Source: Eubacterium sp. (GTDB lineage: Bacteria; Bacillota; Clostridia; Lachnospirales; Lachnospiraceae). Taken from it: a stretch of 64,000 nt of DNA. Every line of letters starts with the position of its first letter. The first letter of the stretch is position 1. The position numbers and the translations under genes are program-made. Under the pieces are notes generated by a model. The model did no database searches and was not told the DNA's origin. It saw only the letters and a program-made list of their open reading frames with translations. The stretch spans positions 1 to 64,000 of the forward strand of contig JAETSX010000012.1 in assembly GCA_021769425.1 (NCBI GenBank), written 5' to 3'. Below are positions 47,956-56,964 of the stretch, piece after piece.

Positions 47956-49071
47956 ATGGATAAGTCAAAAGTATATTTTACAACATTTAAAACTTCATAT
48001 ACGGAAAATATTCCGGACAAATTAAGGCGCCTGATTTTTACAGCCGGAATACGGAACATTGATTTTACGGATAAGTATGCAGCCATTAAAATGCATTTTG
48101 GGGAGCTGGGGAATCTGGCCTTTCTGCGTCCCAACTATGCCAAGGTAGTAGTGGATATTGTGAAGGAGCTGGGAGGAAAAGCATTTTTAACAGACTGCAA
48201 CACTCTTTATGTAGGCAGCAGGAAAAATGCCCTGGATCATCTGGATACTGCTTATGAGAACGGATTTTCCCCCCTGTCTACAGGCTGCCACGTAATCATT
48301 GGAGACGGGCTGAAGGGAATGGACGAAGAGCTTGTCCCGGTGGACGGTGAATATGTGAAGGAGGCCAAGATCGGCCGCGCCGTTATGGACGCTGATATTT
48401 TTATTTCCCTGAACCACTTTAAGGGACATGAAATGACGGGCTTTGGCGGAGCGCTGAAAAACATTGGCATGGGCTGTGGTTCCCGTGCAGGCAAGATGGA
48501 GATGCACAGCGAAGGAAAGCCCAATGTAAACCAGGAGAAATGTGTGGGCTGCGGCATGTGTACCAGGGTCTGTGCCCATACAGGAATTACCGTGACAGAC
48601 AAAAAAGCTTCTATTAATCATGACAATTGTGTGGGATGCGGACGCTGCATCGGCATTTGTCCCAGAGATGCAGTTGAGCCAAGCTTCGGAGATTCCAATG
48701 ATGTGCTGAATTATAAGATGGCGGAATACAGCAAAGCTGTGATTCAGAACCGGCCTCATTTCCATATTTCCATTGTCTGTGATGTGTCTCCCAACTGTGA
48801 CTGCCATCCGGAGAATGATATTCCCATTATTCCCAATGTGGGAATGTTTGCGTCCTTTGATCCGGTGGCGCTGGATGTTGCCTGCGCAGACGCCTGCAAT
48901 CGTCAGCCGGTGGTTGCCGGAAGTATTTTGCAGGAAAATAAAGAACATGATCATGATAAAGAACACGATCATTTCCATATTACCCATCCGGACACCAACT
49001 GGAAGTCCTGCGTGGAGCATGCGGAGAAAATCGGAATCGGCAGCCAGGAATATGAACTGATTGAGATTTAA
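47956..49071 (+). CDS. DUF362 protein with two 4Fe-4S clusters
   Basis: A 371-residue protein with a DUF362 domain (~1-185; LNHFKGHEMTGFGGALKNIG) and two ferredoxin motifs (CVGCGMCTRVC near 196; CVGCGRCIGIC near 226), followed by the DUF362 end region (NVGMFASFDPVALDVACADA). Probably an electron-transfer protein of unknown partner. Near the C-terminus is a His/Asp-rich insert (KEHDHDKEHDHFHITH) that could bind metal. GTG 47947 is an alternative start. The 5'-nucleotidase gene follows by 13 bases. Confidence 0.87.
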   Translation: MDKSKVYFTTFKTSYTENIPDKLRRLIFTAGIRNIDFTDKYAAIKMHFGELGNLAFLRPNYAKVVVDIVKELGGKAFLTDCNTLYVGSRKNALDHLDTAYENGFSPLSTGCHVIIGDGLKGMDEELVPVDGEYVKEAKIGRAVMDADIFISLNHFKGHEMTGFGGALKNIGMGCGSRAGKMEMHSEGKPNVNQEKCVGCGMCTRVCAHTGITVTDKKASINHDNCVGCGRCIGICPRDAVEPSFGDSNDVLNYKMAEYSKAVIQNRPHFHISIVCDVSPNCDCHPENDIPIIPNVGMFASFDPVALDVACADACNRQPVVAGSILQENKEHDHDKEHDHFHITHPDTNWKSCVEHAEKIGIGSQEYELIEI

Positions 49072-49084
49072 GGAAAGAACATTT

Positions 49085-51052
49085 ATGAATATAGTGAAGA
49101 GAGTATGGAAGCTGCTGCTGCTTTGCCTGATGGGAATGGTTGTTTCGGAAAGCGCTGCATTTGCCAAAGAATCCAAAGAATCTAAGGAAGTGAAAGTGGT
49201 TTTTACCCATGATCTTCATTCTCATCTGGAGCCTTTTTATCTGGAAGAAGATGGAGAAGAACAGCAGGTGGGCGGATTTGCCCGGATTATGACTTATTTG
49301 ACAAAGCAGCGGCGGGAGGATGAGAATCTTCTGTACTTAGACGGTGGAGACTTTTCCATGGGAACGCTGTATCAGACGGTATATGCTTCACAGGCGGCCG
49401 AACTTCGGATGCTGGGAGCTCTGGGCGCAGACGCCTCCACGTTTGGAAATCATGAATTTGATTACCGAAGCAAGGGTCTGGCAGATATGCTTCAGGCGGC
49501 AAGAGACAGTGGGGATGAAGTTCCGCCTCTGGTAGTCTGCAACATAGACTGGGAAGCAACGTTAAAAAGTGAGAAGGCAGAAGAAGGAGCCATACTGCAG
49601 GAAGCATTTGAAATGTACGGTGTGAAACCCTACATCATGGTGGAAAAAGGCGGCGTAAAAATCGCTGTTATCGGCGTGTTCGGCAAAGATTCCCTGGCAT
49701 GTGCGCCTACCTGCGCCCTGTCTTTTCGGGATCCGGTGGAAGCAGTAAGAGAAACAGTGGAGGAAATTCAGAAACAGGAAGCCGCGGACATGATTGTTTG
49801 TGTGTCCCACAGCGGAACCTGGGAGGATGAGAAGAAATCCGAAGATGAATTGCTGGCCAAGGGAGCGCCGGCATTGGATTTGATTGTAAGCGGCCATACT
49901 CACAGCATTTTGGAAGAGCCCATTGTCCACGGCGATACAGCGATTGTATCCACGGGGGAATATGGAGCCAGGGTGGGTTCCCTGAAGATGGTTCAGAAGG
50001 AGGACGGCCGCTGGAGCCTTGCGGACTATGAGTTAACCTTGATGGACGAAAACTATCCGGAAGACAAAGAGGCGGCAGAAAAAATCCAGGAGCTGGGCAA
50101 AACCATTGATTCTGACTATCTGTCCCGGTTTGGATTTACCAAAGATCAGGTGTTGGCCCATAATCCCTGGGAGTTTACCAAAATAAACGGGCTTGGAGAG
50201 ATTTTGCAGGAGGAGCCTTTGGGAAATCTTTTGGCAGATTCCTACCGTTATGTTGTGAACAGCAGTGACACCGGCGATGAGAATCCGGTTATGGTGGCGG
50301 TAGTGCCCAGCGGCTGTATCCGCGACACGTTTCATAAGAATAACGACATTACTGTGGCAGACGCATTCCAGGTTCTCTCTCTGGGAATCGGACCGGACGG
50401 CGTGCCGGGATATCCTCTGGTAAGCGCATATTTTACCGGAAAAGAGCTGAAAACCATGGCGGAGGTGGATGCATCCATTTCGCCGCTGATGTCAACTGCC
50501 CAGTTATATGTCAGCGGCCTGTCCTATAAAATCAATCCCAGCCGAATGATACTGAACAAAGTAACGGATGTGGAATTTCAGGATATGGATGGATCGGCGG
50601 AGGAATTAGAGGATGACAAACTTTACCGTCTGGTTGCGGATCTCTACAGCGGACAGATGTTGGGCGCAGTGACGGAGCAGTCCTACGGCATTCTATCCAT
50701 TGTGCCCAAAGATGCCCAGGGAAATGAGATTCCTGTGGAGCAGCTGGAGGAACATACTATCTATGTCAACGGGAAAGAATTGAAAGCCTGGGAATGTGTG
50801 GCAAGATACCTGGATTCCTTTGAGGAAAAAACAGAGGCGAAAGAGCCGGAGATTCCTGAATATTACAGCACAACTCATGGCCGTAAAGTAGTAGAAGCCG
50901 ACAGCAGTTTGGGGGCTGTCCTGAAAAACCCAAACCGGATAGCAGCTGCCGTTTTCGCCATTGGTGCAGGACTGGTCATTATTCTTGTATTAGTGATTTT
51001 TGTGATTGTGCGGTGGAGGAAAAAGAAAAGGCGTAGAAAGGAAAATATTTGA
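49085..51052 (+). CDS. Surface-anchored 5'-nucleotidase/metallophosphatase
   Basis: A 655-residue exported protein: signal peptide, metallophosphatase domain with HDLHSHLEP, GDFSMG, GNHEFDY, VSHSG and SGHTHS, a 5'-nucleotidase C-terminal domain (~345-540; VMVAVVPSGCIRDTF), and a C-terminal membrane anchor (VIILVLVIFVIVRW) with a basic tail. Likely hydrolyses extracellular nucleotides. ATG 49085 gives a proper signal peptide; a longer frame begins 24 bases before. It probably shares the transcript of the DUF362 gene. Confidence 0.9.
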   Translation: MNIVKRVWKLLLLCLMGMVVSESAAFAKESKESKEVKVVFTHDLHSHLEPFYLEEDGEEQQVGGFARIMTYLTKQRREDENLLYLDGGDFSMGTLYQTVYASQAAELRMLGALGADASTFGNHEFDYRSKGLADMLQAARDSGDEVPPLVVCNIDWEATLKSEKAEEGAILQEAFEMYGVKPYIMVEKGGVKIAVIGVFGKDSLACAPTCALSFRDPVEAVRETVEEIQKQEAADMIVCVSHSGTWEDEKKSEDELLAKGAPALDLIVSGHTHSILEEPIVHGDTAIVSTGEYGARVGSLKMVQKEDGRWSLADYELTLMDENYPEDKEAAEKIQELGKTIDSDYLSRFGFTKDQVLAHNPWEFTKINGLGEILQEEPLGNLLADSYRYVVNSSDTGDENPVMVAVVPSGCIRDTFHKNNDITVADAFQVLSLGIGPDGVPGYPLVSAYFTGKELKTMAEVDASISPLMSTAQLYVSGLSYKINPSRMILNKVTDVEFQDMDGSAEELEDDKLYRLVADLYSGQMLGAVTEQSYGILSIVPKDAQGNEIPVEQLEEHTIYVNGKELKAWECVARYLDSFEEKTEAKEPEIPEYYSTTHGRKVVEADSSLGAVLKNPNRIAAAVFAIGAGLVIILVLVIFVIVRWRKKKRRRKENI

Positions 51053-51144
51053 CGGAGTAAAAGATTGATATTGAAATACGGACGGAAATTCAGAGAAGGT
51101 GAGCAGGAAGAAATTTCTGACTGCAAACCTTAAGATAATCCCGC

Positions 51145-51342
51145 CTCTGCCGCTGGAAAATTGTTCAAGAAACAGCGGCTCAAAATGCCGGGAACTGTCT
51201 GCGTACTGAAAATAGTTTTCCAACCGCACAGGCAGAAGTATTATAGACAGTGTGAAAGGGAAATATGTAAGCAAACCAGACCACAAGGATAGCCTGAAGG
51301 GAACGGTGCAGCCTGCAAGCAAAATTTTTGCGGGAATATTCT
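51145..51342 (+). promoter_or_regulatory. Structured RNA candidate upstream of hydEG
   Basis: A hairpin GCCGCTG / CAGCGGC (51149-51179) is followed by ACTGTCT (~51196) and AGACAGT (~51246), which can pair at long range, and by CTGTCTGCG, which can instead pair with CGCACAGGCAG. Two competing folds lie upstream of a terminator, as in riboswitch or attenuator leaders. I could not match it to a known class (not TPP, FMN, SAM, T-box or a clear cobalamin type). Confidence 0.4.
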
Positions 51343-51374
51343 GCCCCTGCGCCTTTTGGCGCAGGGGCTTTTTA
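51343..51374 (+). terminator. Strong intrinsic terminator upstream of hydE
   Basis: GCCCCTGCGC / GCGCAGGGGC with a CTTTTG loop and a T5 tail. It lies 290 bases after the nucleotidase gene and 119 before hydE, so it either ends the former or acts in the hydE leader. Confidence 0.92.
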
Positions 51375-51432
51375 TATCATGGGAAAGACCTTGTTATAGT
51401 GAAACGCTAAAGTTTATGACTTTCCTATAATA

Positions 51433-51480
51433 TTATGCGCAGAGTCTGCCCAAACGAAGCGAGGGTACTCGTGCGAGAGC
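51433..51480 (+). repeat. Partial repeat B-type element before hydE
   Basis: ATGCGCAGAGTCTGCCC then CGAAGCGAGGGTACTCGTGC, like the left half of 30448-30545. It overlaps the region just before AGGAGGAC of hydE. Confidence 0.65.
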
Positions 51481-51492
51481 CCAGGAGGACTT

Positions 51493-52551
51493 ATGAAGCA
51501 AACAAAACAATTAATCGACAAACTGGAAGCCGAATCCCGGCTCTCCAGAGAAGAATGGATTGCCCTGTTAGAGGGCCGCAGCCCTGATGCGGCAGAGTAT
51601 CTGTTTCAAAAAGCCAGAAAATGGCAGCATAAGTATTACGGAAATAAAATTTACACCAGAGGATTAATCGAATTTACCAACTATTGTAAAAATGACTGCA
51701 GATACTGCGGCATCCGCAGAAGCAATGGAAACGCTCAGCGTTATCGGCTGACCGAAGAGCAGATTATGGAATGCTGCCGGACAGGATATGATCTTGGATT
51801 TCGGACCTTTGTGCTGCAGGGCGGCGAGGACGGAGCCTTTTCGCAGAAGAAACTGGAAGAGGTAATCCGGAGAATAAAAGAGAATTATCCGGACTGTGCC
51901 GTTACCCTGTCCATAGGAGAGCGTTCCTACGAGAGCTATCTCGGCTTCTTCCAGGCAGGGGCAGACCGTTATCTTCTCCGTCATGAAACGGCAGACGAAG
52001 AACATTATCGGAAGCTGCATCCGCCGGAGCTGTCTTTGGAGCATCGGAAAAAATGCCTGTATCAGTTGAAAGAAATCGGTTATCAGACGGGCACCGGATT
52101 TATGGTGGGAAGCCCCGGGCAGACACCGGCGCAGTTAGCAGAAGATATGATGTTTATCCGTGAACTTAAGCCGCATATGGTCGGAATCGGGCCCTTTGTG
52201 CCCCATCACGATACCCCATTCGCCGGGGAAGCCGCCGGAAGCCTGGAACTGACGCTGTTTTTGATAGGGCTTCTTCGGGTCATGCTGCCGAAGCTGCTGC
52301 TGCCGGCCACCACTGCATTGGGAACCATCGAGCCGCAAGGGCGGGAGAAAGGGATCCTGGCGGGGGCCAACGTGGTTATGCCTAACCTGTCCCCTGTTTC
52401 CGTGCGGAAAAAATATGAACTGTATGACAATAAAATCTGTACCGGGGACGAGGCGGCGGAATGCCGGGCCTGCCTGACCCGGAGAATGGAGCAGATTGGA
52501 TATGAACTGGTCACAGACCGGGGCGATTATAAGGAGGAAAATTATGTATAA
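51493..52551 (+). CDS. hydE: [FeFe]-hydrogenase maturase HydE
   Basis: A 352-residue radical-SAM enzyme for building the H-cluster (Fe-S-Fe bridging part). The SAM cluster motif is C65-x3-C69-x2-C72 (NYCKNDCRYCGI); RYLLRHETADEEHYRKLHP and GFMVGSPGQT are typical of HydE. AGGAGG precedes ATG. It overlaps hydG by eight bases. The hydrogenase and hydF are not in the window. Confidence 0.93.
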   Translation: MKQTKQLIDKLEAESRLSREEWIALLEGRSPDAAEYLFQKARKWQHKYYGNKIYTRGLIEFTNYCKNDCRYCGIRRSNGNAQRYRLTEEQIMECCRTGYDLGFRTFVLQGGEDGAFSQKKLEEVIRRIKENYPDCAVTLSIGERSYESYLGFFQAGADRYLLRHETADEEHYRKLHPPELSLEHRKKCLYQLKEIGYQTGTGFMVGSPGQTPAQLAEDMMFIRELKPHMVGIGPFVPHHDTPFAGEAAGSLELTLFLIGLLRVMLPKLLLPATTALGTIEPQGREKGILAGANVVMPNLSPVSVRKKYELYDNKICTGDEAAECRACLTRRMEQIGYELVTDRGDYKEENYV

Positions 52552-53962
52552 CGTAATGTCACCGAAAGCAGAAGAATTTATCAGCCATGAAGAGATTCAG
52601 GAAACGCTGGCTTATGCAGAGAAAAACAAAAATAACAGAGAGCTGCTGGAACAGATTCTGGAAAAAGCAAAACTTCGGAAAGGACTTTCCCATCGGGAAG
52701 CCGCCGTGTTACTGGACTGTGAGCTTGCGGACATCAATCAGCAAATTTATGCTCTTGCCCAGCAGATTAAAAAGGATTTTTACGGCAACCGCATTGTGAT
52801 GTTTGCGCCGCTTTATCTGTCTAACTACTGCATAAACGGCTGTGAATACTGCCCTTATCATCTGAAAAACAAACATATTGCCAGGAAAAAACTCACCCAG
52901 GAAGAGATTGTAAAAGAGGTCATGGCCCTGCAGGATATGGGTCACAAAAGGCTTGCGCTGGAGGCAGGGGAAGATCCGATCAACAATCCCATTGAGTATA
53001 TTCTGGAATGCATTCATACCATTTACGGCATTAAGCACAAGAATGGGGCAATCCGCCGGGTAAATGTAAACATTGCCGCAACTACAGTGGAAAATTACCG
53101 GAAATTAAAAGAGGCGGGAATCGGCACTTACATTTTGTTCCAGGAAACCTACAATAAAGAATCATATGAGAAACTGCATCCCACAGGGCCAAAGCATGAT
53201 TATGTTTACCATACCGAAGCTATGGATCGGGCCATGGAAGGCGGAATTGATGACGTGGGCCTGGGAGTTTTATTTGGGCTGAACAATTACCGTTATGATT
53301 TTACCGGAATTCTGATGCATGCAGAGCATTTGGAAGCTTACAAAGGCGTAGGTCCCCATACCATCAGCGTTCCCAGGCTGCGGCGGGCGGACGACATTGA
53401 TCCGGATGTGTTTGACAATGGCATTTCCGATGACATTTTTGAAAAAATCGTGGCGTGTATCCGGATTGCCGTTCCATATACAGGAATGATAGTATCCACC
53501 AGAGAAAGCAAGGCATGCAGAGAAAAAGCGCTGCGCCTTGGAATTTCCCAGATCAGCGGAGCTTCCAGAACCAGTGTGGGAGGTTACGCAAAGCCGGAAC
53601 CGGAGGAAGAAAATTCGGCGCAGTTTGACGTCAGCGATAACCGTACGCTGGATGAGGTGGTCAGATGGCTGATGGAAATGGATTATGTACCCAGTTTCTG
53701 TACGGCATGCTATCGGGAGGGAAGAACCGGGGATCGTTTTATGACGCTGTTAAAAAGCGGTCAGATTGTCAATTGCTGCCATCCCAATGCCCTAATGACC
53801 CTAAAAGAATATTTAGAAGATTATGCTTCACCAAAAACCAGGGAAATCGGGGATAAACTGATTGAAAAAGAGCTGGATGTGATTACCAATCCCAAAGTAA
53901 AAGAGAAAGTCATTGATTATCTGGCAAATATTCATAATGGGCAGAGGGATTTCCGTTTTTAA
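52544..53962 (+). CDS. hydG: [FeFe]-hydrogenase maturase HydG
   Basis: A 472-residue radical-SAM tyrosine lyase that makes the CO and CN ligands of the H-cluster. The SAM motif is C96-x3-C100-x2-C103 (NYCINGCEYCPY). The C-terminal auxiliary cluster site has CTACYREGRTGDRFM and IVNCCHPNALMT. ATG 52544 follows AAGGAGG; longer in-frame starts lie inside hydE. Coupled with hydE and followed by a terminator. Confidence 0.95.
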   Translation: MYNVMSPKAEEFISHEEIQETLAYAEKNKNNRELLEQILEKAKLRKGLSHREAAVLLDCELADINQQIYALAQQIKKDFYGNRIVMFAPLYLSNYCINGCEYCPYHLKNKHIARKKLTQEEIVKEVMALQDMGHKRLALEAGEDPINNPIEYILECIHTIYGIKHKNGAIRRVNVNIAATTVENYRKLKEAGIGTYILFQETYNKESYEKLHPTGPKHDYVYHTEAMDRAMEGGIDDVGLGVLFGLNNYRYDFTGILMHAEHLEAYKGVGPHTISVPRLRRADDIDPDVFDNGISDDIFEKIVACIRIAVPYTGMIVSTRESKACREKALRLGISQISGASRTSVGGYAKPEPEEENSAQFDVSDNRTLDEVVRWLMEMDYVPSFCTACYREGRTGDRFMTLLKSGQIVNCCHPNALMTLKEYLEDYASPKTREIGDKLIEKELDVITNPKVKEKVIDYLANIHNGQRDFRF

Positions 53963-53972
53963 ATTACAGATA

Positions 53973-54050
53973 AAAGAGGCCGTTTTGAAAGGAAAGGTTC
54001 TCCGCAATATCTTGCGGGAAAGATCCATTTATCGACGGCCCCTTTTTATT
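53973..54050. terminator. Terminator between hydG and the PH-domain gene
   Basis: AAAGAGGCCGT pairs with ACGGCCCCTTT around an inner hairpin CCGCA / TGCGG; T-rich on both sides, so it can serve both convergent genes. Confidence 0.78.
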
Positions 54051-54072
54051 CGGCATAAAATCTGTCGATGTT

Positions 54073-54963
54073 TTATCGCCGGAGCAATAGCTTTTTTGTC
54101 AGCAAATCTTTTTCCCGTTCTGTAATATAAGGAATTGCAATTTCCCGATTTAACGCAGAGGCCAGAATAAAAACCGAACCGTGAAACAGATGATAATGTC
54201 TGGATACGGGATTTTGTTTCCACTGTAAATGCTGAATGTGTCCATAGGGGACAATTTTTTTGGGCAGATGAAAGCCGGATACTGCCCCGCAGGGAAGCAG
54301 GCTGCACAGCAAAAGCCAGAACAGGCAGGAACAGAAATAAATTTTGCCGGCATGTTTGGACGGCCTTTGCATATGATATAGTAGGGACGAAGAAAATTCC
54401 GGTAAAAGTTCCTGTAAATAAGGAGGAAGGGCGGTTTTTTTCCGGCAAAGGGACAGTTGGGTCAATTCCTCTTTGGAATCGCCCACGCCAATGCAGACTA
54501 ATTGAACCTCACAGCGTCCGGTGAGCCGTGCGATGGGAGGCTCCAAAATTCGCAGTGCATGGATACGGTTTATGGGGATCGTGTAGTCCTGTTTTCGGAA
54601 AAAACCGTAGTGAATCATCAGTTCAAACAGGTTTTGTTCCGTATTGATATTAGAGATATGTGCAGGGTTATAAGTATTCTTTTTCCGGCGGAGGGTATTT
54701 CGTTCAATGACCAGGGTCTGCTCCTCCAGATAAATCCAGGTTTTCTTCCACACCAGAAACTGATAACCGGCAATAAAAACGGGGAGCAGCAGCATAAGTC
54801 CTAAAAATCCCAGGATGAAGGCAATATTTTCCCGCACCATAGGCTCTGAGAAAAACAGATGGATGCTCTCATCCGCCTGAGATAACATCAGCAGCATCCA
54901 GGCAATGAGAAACCCACCGGATTTTTCCTTGCAACTATAAGGCAATTCTGGTAAAATTGACAA
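54073..54963 (-). CDS. PH domain membrane protein, internally shortened
   Basis: A 296-residue member of the YdbT-like bacterial PH (bPH2) family: two membrane segments, then LVIERNTLRRKKNTYNPAHI and ISNINTEQNLFELM of the first PH unit, followed at once by DYTIPINRIHALRILEPPIA of a second one, a membrane pair and a third unit (VPYGHIQHLQWKQNPVSRHY). Relatives are ~450-500 residues, so ~150 residues, from the end of unit one to the start of unit two, seem to be missing without a frameshift. No strong ribosome site is visible at the start. It may be a decaying gene or a true short form. Confidence 0.65.
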   Translation of the reverse strand: MSILPELPYSCKEKSGGFLIAWMLLMLSQADESIHLFFSEPMVRENIAFILGFLGLMLLLPVFIAGYQFLVWKKTWIYLEEQTLVIERNTLRRKKNTYNPAHISNINTEQNLFELMIHYGFFRKQDYTIPINRIHALRILEPPIARLTGRCEVQLVCIGVGDSKEELTQLSLCRKKTALPPYLQELLPEFSSSLLYHMQRPSKHAGKIYFCSCLFWLLLCSLLPCGAVSGFHLPKKIVPYGHIQHLQWKQNPVSRHYHLFHGSVFILASALNREIAIPYITEREKDLLTKKLLLRR

Positions 54964-55081
54964 AGGTATGTCCTCAAAATTTTCAAAGAATACAAGGTTT
55001 TATATTCGGGAGCATATTCATGGGCTTTTGGGTATAAGGATCCTAAGTTTCAGATAATTTCAGCAGAACAGGGGATGGAAT

Positions 55082-56164
55082 ATGAGCGTACAGGACAAAA
55101 TAGAGCGCATTTTAAAAAGCATACATCTGCTGTTTTCCAAAAGCGAGCCTTATGAGGGAAGCGGCACGAAGATTATTGTGGAAAAGCAGATTGTTTTTGA
55201 ATTATTGGAACAACTGAATCTTGCCATCTATGAGGCCATGGATCAGTATGAACTTACCACAAGAAAACATGAGATAGCGGAACGCCGCTGTGAGAAGCGG
55301 GGAGAGGAAATCCTTCAGAAAGCAAGCAGGCATGCAGACGACATTTATGCGGCTTCTATCATGTATACGGATGACGCCATCAACCGGATCTGCTATATTA
55401 TGGATGATGCGAACCAGGCGGTTCAGAGTATTTTCCGCAAGATGAATACGGAGATAGAAGAACAGCGGGATCGGGTCAGACGCAACCAGTTGGAATTGAC
55501 AGGCCAGCTTCGGGATTTTGCCGATACGGACAAATATGTGAAGTTGATTGAAGAGGTGAACCGCCAGCGGGAAAAAGAACGGCAGATGGAGCTGGAGGGC
55601 CGGAAGGAAAAACGAATCCAGAACGAAGGCAAATCTTACTCTGCCGTGAAACCGGAAATTAAAATTAACCAGGCCTATTTTGAACGCACCGGCAAAAGCT
55701 ATGAATCAGATCAACAGAACGAAGAAAACCAGTCGGACGCAGCGGACAGCCTGGCTCATATCACCGGAAAAGAGTTTGCGGAAAATCTGCGCCGCAGGGC
55801 CAAAAGAAACCGGGGAAATGAGATGAAAATTGAGGATATGTCCCTGGATGGGGACAGAACCGGCAAAAAAGAAACTACAATGGCAGAGAGGGAGAAGGGC
55901 CTGGATGATATTCTGGCAAAAGCCGGTGCAGGTCTGGCAGCCATGGTGGAATCTGAGATTAGGGAAATAGAGAATGCTTCAAAAGCAGGAGATCCGACTT
56001 TCTCTTCCAGGCCGGAATTATCCATGGAAACAGCGGAAATTCCCAAGCTTCCGCCGGAAATCCACGTGGATTTGGATGCTGAGTACTTTAAATGGAAGGA
56101 AGGGGAAGAAAATCCTGCGCCTGAGAAGAAGGAAAAACGGTTTCATTTTGGGAGAAAGCAGTGA
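55082..56164 (+). CDS. Coiled-coil protein of unknown function
   Basis: A 360-residue soluble, charged protein. Residues ~45-185 are a long coiled coil (ILQKASRHADDIYAASIMYT), followed by low-complexity charged sequence and ending in basic KEKRFHFGRKQ. The N-terminal part loosely recalls DivIVA-like or SMC-like scaffolds. No catalytic motif or membrane segment. The start follows GGGGATGG. Monocistronic by position; function unknown. Confidence 0.65.
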   Translation: MSVQDKIERILKSIHLLFSKSEPYEGSGTKIIVEKQIVFELLEQLNLAIYEAMDQYELTTRKHEIAERRCEKRGEEILQKASRHADDIYAASIMYTDDAINRICYIMDDANQAVQSIFRKMNTEIEEQRDRVRRNQLELTGQLRDFADTDKYVKLIEEVNRQREKERQMELEGRKEKRIQNEGKSYSAVKPEIKINQAYFERTGKSYESDQQNEENQSDAADSLAHITGKEFAENLRRRAKRNRGNEMKIEDMSLDGDRTGKKETTMAEREKGLDDILAKAGAGLAAMVESEIREIENASKAGDPTFSSRPELSMETAEIPKLPPEIHVDLDAEYFKWKEGEENPAPEKKEKRFHFGRKQ

Positions 56165-56265
56165 GAAGCTGTCAGCGTGTGTTTGAAAAATATTTCTTAA
56201 AAATATCAATGAGGTTCAGAAAGGAATTGCAGGTTAAAGTCAGATTCTAATAAAGTCTAAAGAAG

Positions 56266-56366
56266 GGACCATCGGAAAGCAGCGGATTTCCACAATATAT
56301 AGTTGTGATTCATTCGGTATCACAACCATATATTGTGTGTAAATTTCATTTTCCGATGGCCCCCTT
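56266..56366. repeat. Repeat E long hairpin
   Basis: CATCGGAAA...TTTCCGATG outer arms and TATATAGTTGTGA / TCACAACCATATA inner arms, ending in CCCCCTTTAT. Same design as the terminator at 27146-27230; probably the terminator of the coiled-coil gene. Confidence 0.75.
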
Positions 56367-56697
56367 TATAACCTTTTCAGCATCTGCTGAAAAATCTATT
56401 TGAATTTATACTCCAAATATTATGACAATTAAAAAAGGAAAATTATGACACTTTTTGAGGATATTTCAGGATTTTTAGTCTTTGGGGCTTGTTCCTGAAC
56501 TGCCTTTACATTCCCTTTGTAAATGAGCATGCAGTCTTTAGCCTTCTGCTTGCCAGCGGCTATCGGAAAGTGGTTGCCTTTGAAGGAAAGAGAGTCCTGA
56601 TCGGGGAAAAGGAATCTGAATAGAAACCGAATATGACATTTGAACTGCGGCAGACTTTTTATATGTAACTGCTTGAGTAATAGAATACGGAGGAAAA

Positions 56698-56738
56698 TAC
56701 AGGATTGCCCTTTTGTACACAAACAGGGCAATCCTGTA
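56698..56738. terminator. Perfect inverted repeat, possible terminator
   Basis: TACAGGATTGCCCT / AGGGCAATCCTGTA, 13-nt loop, followed by TTTCTC. Confidence 0.6.
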
Positions 56739-56823
56739 TTTCTCAATTTCAAAAAATCTTAATAAATTTCCCCCGCATAACTTAACATTCAGTTGCTATA
56801 CTGTAATTATCCAAATAACGCCC

Positions 56824-56857
56824 GGGTGGTGCACGGCCCAGGAGTGAACACTAACTG
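56824..56857 (+). repeat. Repeat D, partial
   Basis: GGTGGTGCACGGCCCAGGAG then TGAACACTAAC, matching the right half of 42169-42232; it lies ~110 bases upstream of the response regulator. Confidence 0.7.
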
Positions 56858-56964
56858 TGAAAGCTCCGGATGCATTTTATCATTTATCTGGAATATTGCC
56901 ATCTGACCTTCCTCAGGTTATAATGAAAAAGCGGTAATTCCAACGATAAAATGAGGTGAAGGAA

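Larger units (their letters stand above)
51053..51492. other. Intergenic with a structured leader before hydE
   Basis: Holds the structured segment 51145-51342, a terminator, and a partial repeat B-type element next to the hydE ribosome site. No coding frame is credible. Confidence 0.6.
56165..56964. other. 800-base intergenic region with hairpins
   Basis: Holds a repeat E hairpin (56266-56366), a short frame without start on the plus strand ending at 56624 (ASGYRKVVAFEGKRVLIGEK) that looks like a gene tail, a perfect inverted repeat (56698-56738) and repeat D (56824-56857). No complete gene seen. Confidence 0.55.

Noticed and set aside
51145-51342. Cobalamin riboswitch
   Set aside because: GGGAA and GGTG pieces occur, but the order and the conserved CCGC-ACTGT and AGTCAGGA elements are absent.
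56440-56624. Plus-strand frame ending GYRKVVAFEGKRVLIGEK
   Set aside because: Looks like a gene tail but has no start, no ribosome site and no family I can name; noted only in the intergenic entry.
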